Below, in pieces: positions 33,946 through 42,515 of a DNA stretch of 64,000 bases. The position numbers and the translations under genes were made by a program. This DNA is from Streptomyces chrestomyceticus JCM 4735. GTDB lineage: Bacteria; Actinomycetota; Actinomycetes; Streptomycetales; Streptomycetaceae. The number at the start of each line of letters is the position of its first letter. The first letter of the stretch is position 1. Location: NCBI RefSeq assembly GCF_003865135.1, contig NZ_BHZC01000001.1, positions 8,494,001 through 8,558,000 on the forward strand, in the 5' to 3' direction. Below the pieces are notes generated by a model. It did not search any database. It saw only the letters and a program-made list of their open reading frames with translations, and was not told the origin of the DNA.

Positions 33946-35301
33946 TCACCCGGCCCTGTGCGCCGCCAGCCGCTCTCGTACGTCCTCCGCCGAGAGATAG
34001 ACATCGGTCCGCTCGAAGTCACGCAGCGTCGCGGGCTTCTCGGCCTGGAAACCGGTCCGTACGAAATCGTCCCCGGCTGTGGCGTTGATCAGCCAGTTCG
34101 CCACCGTACGGAATCTGGCGACACCGGTACGCAGCGCCAGCAGGTGGTAGCCGCGCGCCGCCACCTGGGCGGGCAGCCCCGTCAGCTCGTACCCCAGCGG
34201 TTTGGACACCGCGTCGATGCCGCCGAGGTCCACGACCAGTCCGAGGTCCTTGTGCCGGTACGGGGTCCGCGGCGCCCCGCGCAGCCCGGCGATGATGTTG
34301 CGCGCGGCGTGCTTGCCCTGCCGCTGGGCGTGCTGCGCGGTGGGCGGGCAGACCGCACCGGCGCCCTTCGTCAGGTCCGGTACGGCCGCGGCATCACCGC
34401 AGGCCAGCACGTCCGGCGTGCCCGGCACGGTCAGATCGGCGTCGACGACGAGCCGGCCCCGTACGGTCTCCGCCCCGAGGGTGCCGATGAGCGGGCTGGC
34501 CGCCACGCCCGCCGTCCAGATCAGCGTCCGGCACGGCAGTACCCGCCCGTCCGTGAACTCCACGCAGTCCTCGGTCACTTCGGCGACCGAGACGCCGAGC
34601 GACACTTCCGTACCGCGCTGCCGCATCAGCTCCAGCGCCTTCTGACCCAGCCGGTCGCCCAGCTCGGGCATCAGCTTCGGGGCGATATCGATGAGGTGCC
34701 ACTTGATCTGGGTCGGGTCCAGCCGCGGGTAGCGCCGGGCGGCCGCGTTGGTGAGCCGCTGGAGGTAGGCGACCGTCTCCGTGCCCGCGTAGCCGCCGCC
34801 GACGACGACGAACTGGAGCCGCGCCGCGCGCTCTTCCGGGTCGGTCGAGGCCGCGGCGATGTCGAGCTGCGCGATCACGTGATCCCGGATGTACGCGGCT
34901 TCGGCCAGCGTCTTCATGCCTCGCGCGTACGTCGTCAGGCCAGGGATGTCGAACGTACGGGTGATGCTGCCGGGCGTCAGCACCAGCCGGTCGTACCGGA
35001 TGTCGGTCGTCTCACCCGTGATCAGCCGTACGACGCAGACCTTCGCCGCGGTGTCGATGCCGATCACCCCGCCGGGCACCAGGCGCGTCCGGCGCAGGAT
35101 CCGCCGCAAGGAGGGCGCGATCGACTGCGGGGTGACCACTCCGGCGGCGACATGCGGCAGCAGCGGCAGATACAGCTCGTAGTTGTTGGGTGTGACCAGC
35201 ACGATCTCGGCCGTCTCGGCGGACAGCCCGTGCTCCAGGCCCCGGGCGCACTCCACCCCGGCGAAGCCGCCGCCCACGATCAGGACTCTGGGTCGTTCCA
35301 T
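33946..35301 (-). CDS. Type II NADH dehydrogenase / NAD(P)/FAD-dependent oxidoreductase
   Basis: A 451-residue flavoprotein with two dinucleotide-binding folds: FAD motif RVLIVGGGFAGVECARGL at the N-terminus and NAD(P) motif LQFVVVGGGYAGTETVAYL near residue 160. VLACGDAAAVPDLTKGAGAV is the second FAD-contacting motif. The chain length and CPPTAQHAQRQGKHAARNII fit the NDH-2 family, which passes electrons from NADH to menaquinone without proton pumping. No C-terminal membrane anchor is obvious, so peripheral association is likely. ATG 35301 begins MERPRVLIVGGG, the natural family start. Confidence 0.9.
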   Translation of the reverse strand: MERPRVLIVGGGFAGVECARGLEHGLSAETAEIVLVTPNNYELYLPLLPHVAAGVVTPQSIAPSLRRILRRTRLVPGGVIGIDTAAKVCVVRLITGETTDIRYDRLVLTPGSITRTFDIPGLTTYARGMKTLAEAAYIRDHVIAQLDIAAASTDPEERAARLQFVVVGGGYAGTETVAYLQRLTNAAARRYPRLDPTQIKWHLIDIAPKLMPELGDRLGQKALELMRQRGTEVSLGVSVAEVTEDCVEFTDGRVLPCRTLIWTAGVAASPLIGTLGAETVRGRLVVDADLTVPGTPDVLACGDAAAVPDLTKGAGAVCPPTAQHAQRQGKHAARNIIAGLRGAPRTPYRHKDLGLVVDLGGIDAVSKPLGYELTGLPAQVAARGYHLLALRTGVARFRTVANWLINATAGDDFVRTGFQAEKPATLRDFERTDVYLSAEDVRERLAAHRAG

Positions 35302-35481
35302 GACGCGTCCTCGCCTCTGTTCGGCAGCTGTGTCGGCTCCCGGCCACGCTGGCACGGGGCGGCGGCCCTCGCCACCGCGCCCACCGGGTACCTCCTGCGA
35401 CCGGGTGAGAAACAGGTACCCCGGCTGCCACGTGCGTCACGGGTCGGCTGCCGTGTGTGTCACGGTCCGGCCGCCGCGGGT

Positions 35482-36027
35482 TCAGCGGCCGTCGCGACGG
35501 GTGGGCCGGGGGCGTCCGGTACGGGCGAAGTGCGGCAGGGAGATGCCGCCGCGGTGCGCCGCCTCGCCGGTGCCGGGCCGGACGAAGAGGGTGACGGTGA
35601 CGCCTTCGGTGAAGCCGTTGCGGCGCATCAGCGCCGCCGACGCCGTGTTGTTCACCTCGACGTCGGTCACCACGGACGAGGCGCCGGCCTCCGTCAGCGC
35701 GGCGCAGCAGTCCTGCACCAGCCGCCCGGCCACCCCGCGCCCCTGAAAGTCCGGATCCACCGCGATCCACTCCAGATAGCCCCAGTCCTCCCGCTGCTCG
35801 AAGGTCATCGAGCCGAGCACGAACCCGGCGAGCCGGTCACCGGCCATTGCGACCCGGCAGGCGGGCACGGAGGCGTCGAGGTGCGTGGCGACGGCGGTCA
35901 GCGACCATCCGGTGTACGGCATGGCGTCGGTGTCGTAGACCCGTTCGCCCAGCTCCAGGACGGCCGGGAGGTGCTCGGGCCGCAGCGGGTGCAGGGCGAT
36001 CTCGTCGTACGCGTCCGGTGTCGGCAT
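35482..36027 (-). CDS. GNAT-family N-acetyltransferase
   Basis: A 181-residue acetyltransferase. Residues LHPLRPEHLPAVLELGERVY form the N-terminal strand/helix. LEWIAVDPDFQGRGVAGRLV is motif A (acetyl-CoA pyrophosphate loop Q/R-x-x-G-x-G/A), and VEVNNTASAALMRRNGFTEG is motif B. The C-terminus is basic (RTGRPRPTRRDGR). ATG 36027 is used. The acceptor is unknown (a small amine or protein N-terminus are options). The gene stands alone between NDH-2 and the divergent transporter gene. Confidence 0.9.
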   Translation of the reverse strand: MPTPDAYDEIALHPLRPEHLPAVLELGERVYDTDAMPYTGWSLTAVATHLDASVPACRVAMAGDRLAGFVLGSMTFEQREDWGYLEWIAVDPDFQGRGVAGRLVQDCCAALTEAGASSVVTDVEVNNTASAALMRRNGFTEGVTVTLFVRPGTGEAAHRGGISLPHFARTGRPRPTRRDGR

Positions 36028-36176
36028 GACCGGCGCTCCTTTCGGTGGAACGGTGGAACGGTGGGGCTGTGGAGCGGCGGCGGACTGCTGGCGGACTGCT
36101 GAGGCAGAGAGCATCCGCAAATCCACCCTAATCGGCTCAATATCTCCCCGCGGATCCGCCCCTGTAGTTTGCGGGG

Positions 36177-37559
36177 GTGAGTACCGCTGTCGCCGAGATC
36201 CTCTCCCTCCTGCTGCTGGTCTGCGTCCTGGTCTTTGCCGTACGGAGGCCGGGCGGCGCCCCCGAGGCGGTGGCGGCCGTACCGGCGGCGGGCCTGCTCG
36301 TACTGGTCGGCGCGGTGTCGCCGGACGCCGCGTGGGAGCAGGTGCACAAGCTGCTGCCGGTCGTCGGCTTTCTGGCCGCCGTGCTGGTGCTGGCGTACCT
36401 GTGCGCCCAGGAGGGGCTGTTCGAGGCGGCGGGCGCGGCGCTGGCGCGGCGCTGCGCGGGACGGCCGCGGCTCCTGCTGGCCGGAGTCTTCGTACTCGCC
36501 GCAGCGGTCACGGCGGTGCTCAGCCTGGACGCGACGGTGGTTCTGCTCACGCCGGTGATCGTGGCCACCGCCGCGCACGCCGGCGCACGCGCCCGGCCGC
36601 ACCTCTACGCCTGCGCCCACCTCTCGAACTCCGCCTCGCTGCTGCTGCCCGTCTCCAACCTCACCAACCTGCTGGCTCTCGGCGCGGCCGGGCTGTCCTT
36701 CACGCGGTTCGCCGCCCTGATGGCGCTCCCGTGGGTGGTCGCGGTGGCCTTCGAGTACGTGGTGTTCCGGCGGTTCTTCGGCCGGGAACTGGCGGAGGAC
36801 GAACGGCGCGCGGACGCGGGGGGCTCCAGCGTGGGGGAGCCCGGTGCGGGGGAGGCGCGCGAGCAGCGGGCCGCTACGCCACCGCTCCCGGTCTTCGCGC
36901 TCGTGGTCCTCTCGCTGACGCTCGCCGGCTTCGTCGTGACCTCCTTCGCCGGGGTCGCCCCGGTCTGGGCGGCACTGGGCGGTGTGCTCGTCCTCGGAAT
37001 ACGCGCGATGGCGCGCCGGGACACGGCTGTGACCGGCACTGCCTCCACCGCCACCGTGGCTGATGCCGCAACCGACTCCCCGACCAGCTCCCTGACCGGC
37101 ACCGCAGCCGGCATCGTGAAGGCGGCCAACCCCTTCTTCTGCCTCTTCGTGCTGGCCCTGGGCGTCGTGGTCGAGGCGGTCGTCGCCAACGGTCTCGGCG
37201 GTGCCGTCGACCGGCTGCTGCCCGAGGGTGCTTCGCTGCCCGCCCTCCTCGGCGTAGCCGTGTTCGCCGCCCTCCTCGCCAACGTCATCAACAACCTGCC
37301 GGCCGTGCTGACGCTGCTCCCGGTCGCGGCACACGGCGGCGCCGGGCCCGTCCTCGCGGTACTGATCGGCGTAAACCTCGGCCCGAACCTGACGTACGTG
37401 GGCTCGCTGGCCACGCTCCTGTGGCGGCGCATCCTCCAGGACCGGGGCGACGCGCCGGACCTGGGCACCTTCACCCGGCTCGGGCTGCTGACCGTCCCCG
37501 GGGGCCTGGCCCTGTCGACACTGGCCCTGTGGGGAGCCTTGCAGCTCATCGGCACATGA
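36177..37559 (+). CDS. ArsB/SLC13-like membrane transporter
   Basis: A 460-residue polytopic membrane protein with about 10-12 helices in two halves. The first contains LSLDATVVLLTPVIVATAAH and HLSNSASLLLPVSNLTNLLA; the second contains FAALLANVINNLPAVLTLLP and LIGVNLGPNLTYVGSLATLL. The paired re-entrant hairpin motifs (S-N-x-x-N-L; N-N-L-P) are those of ArsB/NhaD-type ion transporters. A charged cytosolic loop (about 205-240) separates the halves. It may export arsenite or another anion. No ars genes are adjacent, so the substrate stays open. GTG 36177 fits the first helix. Confidence 0.82.
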   Translation: MSTAVAEILSLLLLVCVLVFAVRRPGGAPEAVAAVPAAGLLVLVGAVSPDAAWEQVHKLLPVVGFLAAVLVLAYLCAQEGLFEAAGAALARRCAGRPRLLLAGVFVLAAAVTAVLSLDATVVLLTPVIVATAAHAGARARPHLYACAHLSNSASLLLPVSNLTNLLALGAAGLSFTRFAALMALPWVVAVAFEYVVFRRFFGRELAEDERRADAGGSSVGEPGAGEAREQRAATPPLPVFALVVLSLTLAGFVVTSFAGVAPVWAALGGVLVLGIRAMARRDTAVTGTASTATVADAATDSPTSSLTGTAAGIVKAANPFFCLFVLALGVVVEAVVANGLGGAVDRLLPEGASLPALLGVAVFAALLANVINNLPAVLTLLPVAAHGGAGPVLAVLIGVNLGPNLTYVGSLATLLWRRILQDRGDAPDLGTFTRLGLLTVPGGLALSTLALWGALQLIGT

Positions 37560-38144
37560 CGGCCCGCCCCCCCGAGGGCTCTGGCTCGGCGAACATGCTG
37601 ACGCTTCGCCCGACTGAGTGAACCGAGTGAACTTGTGACCGATTGGCGAGAAGGGCGCGCAGACGCCACGTAAGGCAAGTGTGGGCAAGAGATAAGCGCT
37701 GACCGGAAACAGCTCGGTCCTTCAGCCGAAGCACGGCACCGAGAGGCGGGCATATCGCACCATTCCTGCCCCAGCCGCCGCTCCTCCCCACCCCATCCCG
37801 CCCGGCAACCGCCCCATCGGACCGACACGGCCCGCCGTGACCGCCGTCACACTTGCGCCCTCCGGTGGGCGAACGTCCACCGAACAGGCCCATGGCATGA
37901 GTTTGAGACAACTTCATTACGTATGTGCCGTCCGGACTGACGGTGGGGCCAGCGGGTAAGCCGTAGACACGTAGGGCGCAGCCGACGACCCGGACCCCGC
38001 CGGAGGCTGGCACCGCGCGGATGCCGAACGCCGACGGTGGTCATCTCCGCCCGGGCCGCAACGGGCGAGTCCCCAATCTTCCGTACGTCCCCACCGCCAG
38101 CGTGCGGCGGCATCACACGCACAGGCACGGAGGTGGGGACAAAC
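37560..38144. other. Long spacer upstream of STAS gene, no gene seen
   Basis: 585 bp. A comparatively AT-rich patch around 37880-37925 and GGGTAA at 37952-37957 (a stress-sigma-type -10 word) could form the STAS promoter, but no matching -35 was confirmed. No structured RNA or coding frame with motifs was recognised. Confidence 0.35.
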
Positions 38145-38606
38145 ATGGTGGAGCAGGGGCGGAGCTACGCGAGCAGGGAACACGTGGTGGGCGCGACCAC
38201 GGTGGTGGTCCTGAGTGGAGAAGTGGACATCCTGGCGGCGACCGCGTTGACCGCGCGTCTCGACGAGATCACCGGAGCGCGCCGCCCCGATCTGGTCCTG
38301 GACGTGCGGGAAGTGACCTTCATCGACTGCTGCGGCATGTCGATGCTGTGCCGCACCCGGCGCCGGGTCGAGGCCAAGGCGGGCCGTCTGCGCCTGGCCG
38401 GAGTAGCCGACAGCCCGAGCGTCCTGCGGCTGCTGCGCCTGACCGGCCTGCTCCCCGCCTTCGACCTCTGCCTCGACCCGGACCCCGACGCCATACCCGG
38501 ACTCACAGCCGAGCCCCGTCCGGACGACGGCTGCACCTGTACACACCCCGAGAACGGAGGCCACCCGGCCGCCCCGGACACTCCCTCGGACACGGCCGTC
38601 GCCTGA
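38145..38606 (+). CDS. STAS-domain anti-sigma-factor antagonist-like protein
   Basis: A 153-residue protein with an N-terminal STAS domain (about 10-115). VVVLSGEVDILAATALTARL is the first strand-helix, and LVLDVREVTFIDCCGMSMLC carries the phosphorylation-site loop. Where SpoIIAA/BldG-type proteins have Ser (or Thr) before the glycine (D-S-S-G), this one has Cys62-Cys63-Gly. It therefore probably cannot be inactivated by a classical anti-sigma kinase. The C-terminus (DDGCTCTHPENGGHPAAPDT) is disordered with two more cysteines. ATG 38145 has GGAGGTGGGG upstream. It is convergent with the glutathione peroxidase gene. Confidence 0.85.
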   Translation: MVEQGRSYASREHVVGATTVVVLSGEVDILAATALTARLDEITGARRPDLVLDVREVTFIDCCGMSMLCRTRRRVEAKAGRLRLAGVADSPSVLRLLRLTGLLPAFDLCLDPDPDAIPGLTAEPRPDDGCTCTHPENGGHPAAPDTPSDTAVA

Positions 38607-38613
38607 GCGGACG

Positions 38614-39102
38614 TCAGGCCGGCAGGTGCGCCTCGATCGCCGCCGTCAGCTCCGCCGCCTCGGGCTCGGCCCGGGGCCGGAACCGCCCCACGACCTTCCC
38701 TTCCGCGTCGATGAGGAACTTCTCGAAGTTCCACTGCACGTCACCGGCCTCGCCCGCGCCGTCCTCGGTGCGGGCGAGTTCCGCGTACAACGGGTGCCGG
38801 TCCGGACCGTTGACGTCCGTCTTCTCGAACAGCGGGAAGCTGACCCCGTAGGTGGTCGAGCAGAACGTGGCGATCTCCTCGGCGCTGCCCGGCTCCTGAC
38901 CGGCGAACTGGTTGCTGGGGAAGCCGAGGACGCTGAAGCCACGGTCACCGTACTGCTGCTGGAGCCGCTCCAGCCCCGAGTACTGCGGCGTCAGACCGCA
39001 CTTGGACGCCACATTGACCACCAGCAGGACGCGGCCCCGGTAGTCGGCCAGCGAGGCGGGCTCACCGTTCAGGGTGCGCAGGGGGATGTCGTACAGGCTC
39101 AC
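38614..39102 (-). CDS. Glutathione peroxidase-family thiol peroxidase
   Basis: A 162-residue peroxidase. Catalytic Cys35 lies in NVASKCGLTPQY, Gln69 in FPSNQFAGQEPG and Trp124-Asn125 in VQWNFEKFLID, the complete Cys-Gln-Trp-Asn tetrad. Cys81 (EEIATFCSTTYG) is the usual resolving cysteine of thioredoxin-dependent members, so thioredoxin is the likelier reductant. The enzyme removes hydroperoxides in the cytoplasm. GTG 39102 is chosen by family start (MSLYDIPLRTLNGE) and an AGGAG site. Confidence 0.95.
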   Translation of the reverse strand: MSLYDIPLRTLNGEPASLADYRGRVLLVVNVASKCGLTPQYSGLERLQQQYGDRGFSVLGFPSNQFAGQEPGSAEEIATFCSTTYGVSFPLFEKTDVNGPDRHPLYAELARTEDGAGEAGDVQWNFEKFLIDAEGKVVGRFRPRAEPEAAELTAAIEAHLPA

Positions 39103-39324
39103 GTTCAGGCTCCTCGCTATGGGACCGCTGTCGCGGACGGACTTCGTGGGGAACAACAGCGCCTGCCCGCGCGTTCTTCCCCGTCCGCCGCTCCTGTTGG
39201 GGTGAGTGGGCGGGGCGGTGTACCTGGTGGAATCCGAACGGCCGGTGCCGTGCATGACCCGGCGCGGCGTCACATGCCGAACCGGGTGACTGAAGGACGC
39301 TCGTCGACCGGCCGAGCCCTGTGC

Positions 39325-39729
39325 TCAGGCCAATTCCGGGACGGGGTCGTGGCCGTGCTCGGCCATGAACGCGTTCCGGGCCTCTTGCGCCCTCTGCGGA
39401 ATCACGGCCATGCAGTAGTTCCAGAAGTCCGACAGGACAGCGGCGGCCTGGTCGACGGTGAAGTTGCCCTGCACATGGTCAACGTGCTCGTTCTGGATGC
39501 GTACGCCGTCAGGGGAAATCTCCGCATAGTGTGCATTGCCGCCGAATTCTTCGACCTGAGCCTTGGGATTACGTCGGGCCGCTGCGACCAAGGCGGCAAC
39601 TTCCAGCAGGCTGTTGGGGGCGAGCTGGATGTCCGTCGTCACCCATTGCCCCAGTACGCGCAGGTCGTTGGGACCCGCATACCTCGGGTAGCCGCCATCG
39701 CTGGCGAAGTACTCGGTGACTCGCTCCAT
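39325..39729 (-). CDS. Probable immunity protein for the EndoU toxin
   Basis: A 134-residue acidic protein (MERVTEYFASDGGYPRYAGP then LGQWVTTDIQL, VAALVAAARRNPKAQVEEFG, and a C-terminal helix-rich part). No family is assigned with certainty; parts are reminiscent of YacL/UPF0231-type proteins. It directly follows the toxin gene with a 16-bp gap on the same strand, the usual place for a cognate immunity gene in polymorphic toxin loci. Acidity would suit binding a basic RNase domain. The immunity role is inferred from position. Confidence 0.65.
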   Translation of the reverse strand: MERVTEYFASDGGYPRYAGPNDLRVLGQWVTTDIQLAPNSLLEVAALVAAARRNPKAQVEEFGGNAHYAEISPDGVRIQNEHVDHVQGNFTVDQAAAVLSDFWNYCMAVIPQRAQEARNAFMAEHGHDPVPELA

Positions 39730-39745
39730 TGGTAGGAAACCTCTC

Positions 39746-41113
39746 TTATGACGGTGGGAAGACAGGGTATCCGGTCAGGGCGTGACCGGTGACCGGGTCG
39801 TAGTACCCCTGGATCCGGATTCCCTTGTATGTGCTCTCCCACATGTTGCTGATGGGGTCGACGACTTCCGCATTCATAAACGCTTTGCGGATGGCCCGGT
39901 CGCACTGTGCGGGAGTCCAGCTCTCAGGGAAAAAGGTGCTCTGTGCACGCTTCTTGATCCACTCTCCGTCACGGGGATTCTTCATCCACACATGCCCCCG
40001 TGTGAGCCCGGACGCGTGATCGCGGTCGGTGATCTTCGGCACCTTCACGCCCGGCCTGTCCCGCCCTCCGGGGCGTACGTGGTACCCCGTGACCCGCGCC
40101 TGGCCGTTCGCGCCGTATTTGATTTCTCCCTTGAGCACGTGATGCCGGGCGGAGTCGGGGAACTTGCCGCTCGGCTTGGCGCGGGCAAGCCCGCCGACGT
40201 TGCCCTGAGCATTGCGCAGCAGGGGGCGACCTATGGGACCGACAGGTCCGCCACCGGCCATGGCCAAGCGGCGGCCGCCCAGATCAGGCAGCGACAGGTT
40301 AAGGTTGCGCAGCGGATTGTCGAATGTGTGCCACCGCTTGCTGAAGTTGCGCAGTGGGACATTGATGTTGCGCAGGCCGTCGAGCTTCATGTTGCCGAGG
40401 ACGTTCTTGACGCCCCCGGCTTCTCCGATGGCCCGGGCGCCGCGGACGGCTCCGCCGAAGGCGCCGCCCAGAAGGAGGCCGGAGGTGCCGGCGTCCTTCA
40501 TTTCGGCGAGGTCGATGCCCTTCTGGTCGCCGAGCAGGTTGCGGCCGCCCTGGGCCACGACCACGTCCACGGTGATGGCTTCGACGCTGCCGATCGCTGC
40601 GGTGGCCAGGACCGTTCCGGCGATTTCGGCGACCGTGGCGGACACGGCCACGCCCGCGGTGCCCGCCGCGGCGACGATCGCCTCGGTGGCGCCTGCCGCG
40701 GCTATCTCGCTGATGCCGCCGGTGAACAGGGCCAGCGCCGTACCGGCCACCAGCACGGCCCCCGCGATCTCCAGCTCGTGCTCGATCTTCTTCTTGGCCG
40801 CGGCGATCTCGTCGGCGAACTTGTCCAGGGCCTTGGCCATGTCCCGGGCGGCGGACGCCACATCGTCCAGGTAGCCCTTGCCGCCGTGGTGGTACTTGCG
40901 CCAGAAGTCGCCGAACGCCTCGATGCCCGGACCCTTGTTGTTGTCGATGACGTCCTGGGCGGGCTTGTGCGCGGCGGCGGTGACGTCCTCCACGTCGTCG
41001 GCGAAGGTCCGCCACGCGCGGGCAGCCTCCCGCAGCTCGTCCTCGTCGCCTTCCGGCCACCACATGCCGGTCAGGTCCTGGACGATCTCCTTCGCCTTGT
41101 CGGCGGCGCTCAC
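39746..41113 (-). CDS. Polymorphic toxin with C-terminal EndoU-type RNase domain
   Basis: A 455-residue protein. The N-terminal 100 residues are helical (MSAADKAKEIVQDLTGMWWP; ELREAARAWRTFADDVEDVT) like the trafficking domains of type VII/WXG100-linked toxins. Residues about 105-215 are alanine-rich and hydrophobic (AGAVLVAGTALALFTGGISE). A Gly/Arg/Asn-rich linker leads to the C-terminal ~135 residues with the bacterial EndoU pattern: His324-His325 in ARHHVLKGEIKYG, His345 in VTGYHVRPGG, and TGHALTGYPV at the end. EndoU enzymes cleave RNA. GTG 41113 overlaps the stop of the WXG100-like gene. Secretion by a T7SS-like system is an inference, as no ESX core genes are in the window. Confidence 0.8.
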   Translation of the reverse strand: MSAADKAKEIVQDLTGMWWPEGDEDELREAARAWRTFADDVEDVTAAAHKPAQDVIDNNKGPGIEAFGDFWRKYHHGGKGYLDDVASAARDMAKALDKFADEIAAAKKKIEHELEIAGAVLVAGTALALFTGGISEIAAAGATEAIVAAAGTAGVAVSATVAEIAGTVLATAAIGSVEAITVDVVVAQGGRNLLGDQKGIDLAEMKDAGTSGLLLGGAFGGAVRGARAIGEAGGVKNVLGNMKLDGLRNINVPLRNFSKRWHTFDNPLRNLNLSLPDLGGRRLAMAGGGPVGPIGRPLLRNAQGNVGGLARAKPSGKFPDSARHHVLKGEIKYGANGQARVTGYHVRPGGRDRPGVKVPKITDRDHASGLTRGHVWMKNPRDGEWIKKRAQSTFFPESWTPAQCDRAIRKAFMNAEVVDPISNMWESTYKGIRIQGYYDPVTGHALTGYPVFPPS

Positions 41114-41433
41114 TGGCCACCGCCCTTGCCGAAGCCGGAAGACGAGGAACGGTCTGCTTCCTCGTGGTTGTCCGCCATGTCCTTCATGGCCTTGGAGATA
41201 CTTTCCAGTCCCTTGACCAAGGCTTGGGTAGCCTTTTCGATTTGTTCGCGATGCGGGGCATACACGTGCTGGAACTTCTGCCCTTGCTCGTCGTCTCCCC
41301 ACGGTGAGCCGAGCCCGTCCAGCGAGCCTTTGAGTTTGCTCGCCGCCTTCGCCAGTGCGTCCGCTTCCCGATGGAAACGCGGCGCTGCGGACTTGAGTTG
41401 GTCCGTGTCGATGTCGAAGCCGCCGCCGGCCAT
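41110..41433 (-). CDS. WXG100-like small secreted/adaptor protein
   Basis: A 107-residue helical protein with two long helices separated by SPWGDDEQGQKFQ, a W-G turn in the expected central place (LKSAAPRFHREADALAKAAS ... QIEKATQALVKGLESISKAM). The tail is charged and glycine-rich (SSSSGFGKGGGQ). It is encoded immediately upstream of and overlapping (GTGA) the EndoU toxin gene, as is usual for WXG100/LXG-type partners that escort toxins. The exact family (WXG100 versus related DUF) is not certain. Confidence 0.75.
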   Translation of the reverse strand: MAGGGFDIDTDQLKSAAPRFHREADALAKAASKLKGSLDGLGSPWGDDEQGQKFQHVYAPHREQIEKATQALVKGLESISKAMKDMADNHEEADRSSSSGFGKGGGQ

Positions 41434-41519
41434 AGGTCCCCCCTGGAACTGTGCTTTCGGGTGTACCTACAACCTATCGCGAGCCACTGACAGTGCCGCA
41501 TTCGCAAGCGTGCTGCTGT

Positions 41520-41966
41520 TCACCTCTCGTCGCTCTCCAGCGGCCAGGACGGTCGTGGTCGTAGCGCGCCGGTGTGCCATTCTCTGAGTAGTTGGTCGAA
41601 GATCGGGGTGTTGCCGTCCCGGGGTTGGTGGGGGTGGAACGGTTGGTGTGAGTGGTGGGTTGGTTGGTGGGGGTGGTGTGGTTGTGGGTGTGGGGGGTTC
41701 TGTGTGTCGTGCATGTTCGGAGTCAACACGGAGGTGGTGGTCTGGGGTGCGGTTCGCCACGGGGGGCGGGGGGAGAAGCCCTCGCGTCGGTGATGGGCAG
41801 AAGATACGTTCCCGCGGGCTTCGGGCGCGTCTCGGGCAGGACGGGTAGGGGGCGGGCTTCGCGGTGGGGGTGGTCTTGGTGGAGTGTCAGGTTGTCGGTA
41901 ATAACTCGGCTGTGTAATTGCTGTGTGCGGGCTATCCCCTTTCTGTGAGGGGGTGGTATCGGCCAT
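41520..41966 (-). CDS. Proline/histidine-rich protein with conserved C-terminal motif
   Basis: A 148-codon frame on the toxin strand. The long Pro/His-rich part (PHPQPHHPHQPTHHSHQPFH) ends in an ordered-looking segment, NTPIFDQLLREWHTGALRP, whose TPIxDxLxxEW pattern occurs in small Streptomyces proteins. The start is uncertain: ATG 41966 has no clear ribosome site, and an internal ATG (MHDTQNPPH...) near 41711 would give a 63-residue protein. It precedes the WXG100-like gene by 86 bp and could be part of the toxin locus. Confidence 0.45.
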   Translation of the reverse strand: MADTTPSQKGDSPHTAITQPSYYRQPDTPPRPPPPRSPPPTRPARDAPEARGNVSSAHHRREGFSPRPPWRTAPQTTTSVLTPNMHDTQNPPHPQPHHPHQPTHHSHQPFHPHQPRDGNTPIFDQLLREWHTGALRPRPSWPLESDER

Positions 41967-42515
41967 GCTTTGTGCCGTCGTTTATGGAGGGGAGTGTGGG
42001 GAGGGGGTCGGAAAGTGGCTGGTTGAAGGTTGATCGAGTGAGGAGGGTGGCGGCGGGTAGGTGGCTGAAGGGTGGGCGGAAGTGCTGGTCGGGTGGGTGG
42101 TGTTGGGTGCCTGGCGGGCTAGGGGAAGCGTTTCTGTGGGGTTGGAATTTTTGGTGGTGGCAACCGGAGGGGACGCTCCGGGGGATTGACCGGAAACATG
42201 CTGGACGCAGCAGGATTCGTCATTCCGCTTCCGTGGCTCATGTTTCTCTCATGTTCACGTGGCACGGTGAGGTGGCGTGTTCGAGGCGGCACCGGAACCC
42301 ACGTACGGCCGTGCCCTTTTCCTGTGGCGGGACATCCCGCTATTCCGGTGCCGTCGCCGCCGGTAATGCACTTCCCCTGAAAACCGGCCTCGGCGCAAGG
42401 CCGCCGACCTCCGAAGGCGCCGTCCGCGGCGGCGCCCCGCGCGGTCGTGCCCGCGCCGGAGACACCACCGTCGCCCTGCGGTGCCCCGACCCCTCCGCTT
42501 CCGGGAGAGACCACC
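41967..42515. other. Spacer upstream of glycosyltransferase gene
   Basis: No convincing gene. The stretch 41967-42170 is unusually G/T-rich on the plus strand. The part just before ATG 42516 has a modest ribosome site (GGGAGAG). Promoters for the divergent toxin locus and the glycosyltransferase must lie here but were not resolved. Confidence 0.4.

Noticed and set aside
37560..38144. Riboswitch in the long spacer before the STAS gene
   Set aside because: No known aptamer core (ydaO, cobalamin, TPP, SAM) could be recognised.
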